A stretch of 6,646 nucleotides of DNA from Oscillospiraceae bacterium. GTDB taxonomy: Bacteria > Bacillota > Clostridia > Oscillospirales > Ruminococcaceae. Position 1 is the stretch's first letter. Each line of letters opens with the position of its first letter. The notes under the pieces were generated by a model that made no database searches, was not told the DNA's origin, and worked only from the letters and a program-made list of their open reading frames with translations. This document shows positions 6,553-6,646 of the stretch, piece by piece. Location of the stretch: assembly GCA_016302225.1 (NCBI GenBank), contig JAEDOB010000126.1, forward strand, positions 1 to 6,646, written 5' to 3'. Position numbers and translations under genes: made by a program.

Positions 6553-6580
6553 ACTCCCGCAAAACCAAATTTGCGGGAGT
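6553..6580 (-). terminator. Intrinsic terminator of the convergent minus-strand gene
   Basis: A perfect 11-bp stem (6553-6563 with 6570-6580, arm ACTCCCGCAAA) closes a 6-nt loop. On the minus strand it is followed by five Ts (complement of A 6548-6552), which fits a Rho-independent terminator for the gene ending at 6585. The plus strand has no T-run after the stem, so termination of the flippase transcript here would be weaker. The hairpin may still define its 3' end. It begins 3 nt after the flippase stop codon. Confidence 0.88.
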
Positions 6581-6584
6581 CACA

Positions 6585-6646
6585 TCACATAATCATTTTA
6601 AACATTCCGGGACCGTCCCAGTCACAGGGACGTTCTTCAAAGCCCT
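6585..6646 (-). CDS. 3' end of an unidentified convergent gene
   Basis: Only the last 19 codons and a TGA stop (6587-6585) are inside the window; the rest lies beyond the right edge. The deduced tail is GFEERPCDWDGPGMFKMIM. The frame is open to the edge, the stop lies 4 nt before a terminator whose T-run is on the same strand, and the residue mix looks coding. Of the other two minus-strand frames, one also stays open (ending ECLK) and the other stops at once. The GFEER segment recalls the Y-x-x-x-GFE end of GNAT acetyltransferases, but this is a weak guess. The family is not recognised. Confidence 0.6.
   Translation of the reverse strand, partial: GFEERPCDWDGPGMFKMIM

Noticed and set aside
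6614..6632. Small inverted repeat CGTCCC / GGGACG with a 7-nt loop near the right edge
   Set aside because: Six base pairs only, no T-run, and it lies within the likely coding end of the convergent gene; probably chance.

Overview
The window looks like a chromosomal segment from a Bacillota (Clostridia) genome, most likely an Oscillospiraceae/Ruminococcus-type organism. This is inferred from intermediate base composition, strong AAGGAGG/GAGG Shine-Dalgarno sites, paired M42 aminopeptidases, a SpoVB-type flippase and an 'aluminium resistance' PLP enzyme. No species can be named from the sequence alone. There is no sign of mobile DNA, CRISPR, tRNA or rRNA.

Layout. Positions 1-4896 carry five minus-strand genes with no free intergenic bases. 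In transcription order they are murD (4896-3484), M42 metallopeptidase B (3491-2466), M42 metallopeptidase A (2473-1445), a GNAT acetyltransferase (1448-729) and the start of a methionine gamma-lyase-family PLP enzyme (728 to beyond the left edge). The junctions are an 8-nt overlap, an 8-nt overlap, a 4-nt ATGA overlap and direct abutment, so this is very probably one translationally coupled operon. A near-consensus sigma-A promoter (TTGCTA, 17 bp, TATAAT) lies just upstream of murD. The 147-bp gap at 4897-5043 is a divergent promoter region. From it a MOP-superfamily polysaccharide/lipid-II-type flippase (5044-6549) runs on the plus strand. A strong hairpin after it has its T-tract on the minus strand, so it terminates a convergent gene whose last 19 codons are visible at the right edge.

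How the genes fit together. MurD adds D-glutamate to the peptidoglycan precursor in the cytoplasm, and the divergent gene encodes a flippase of the family that includes MurJ/SpoVB-type proteins. The intergenic region therefore separates two plausible cell-envelope functions. The two M42 enzymes are predicted cytosolic aminopeptidases with intact, slightly different metal sites and could form one hetero-oligomeric TET particle. Why they are coupled to murD, a GNAT and a PLP lyase is unknown. Peptide or amino-acid recycling is a reasonable guess and nothing more.

Overall this is mostly an ordinary housekeeping region. I see no clear evidence of a new system. The items worth checking are the M42 pair, a near-duplicated translational junction, a 10-bp tandem repeat in the divergent promoter, and an unidentified C-terminus at the right edge.
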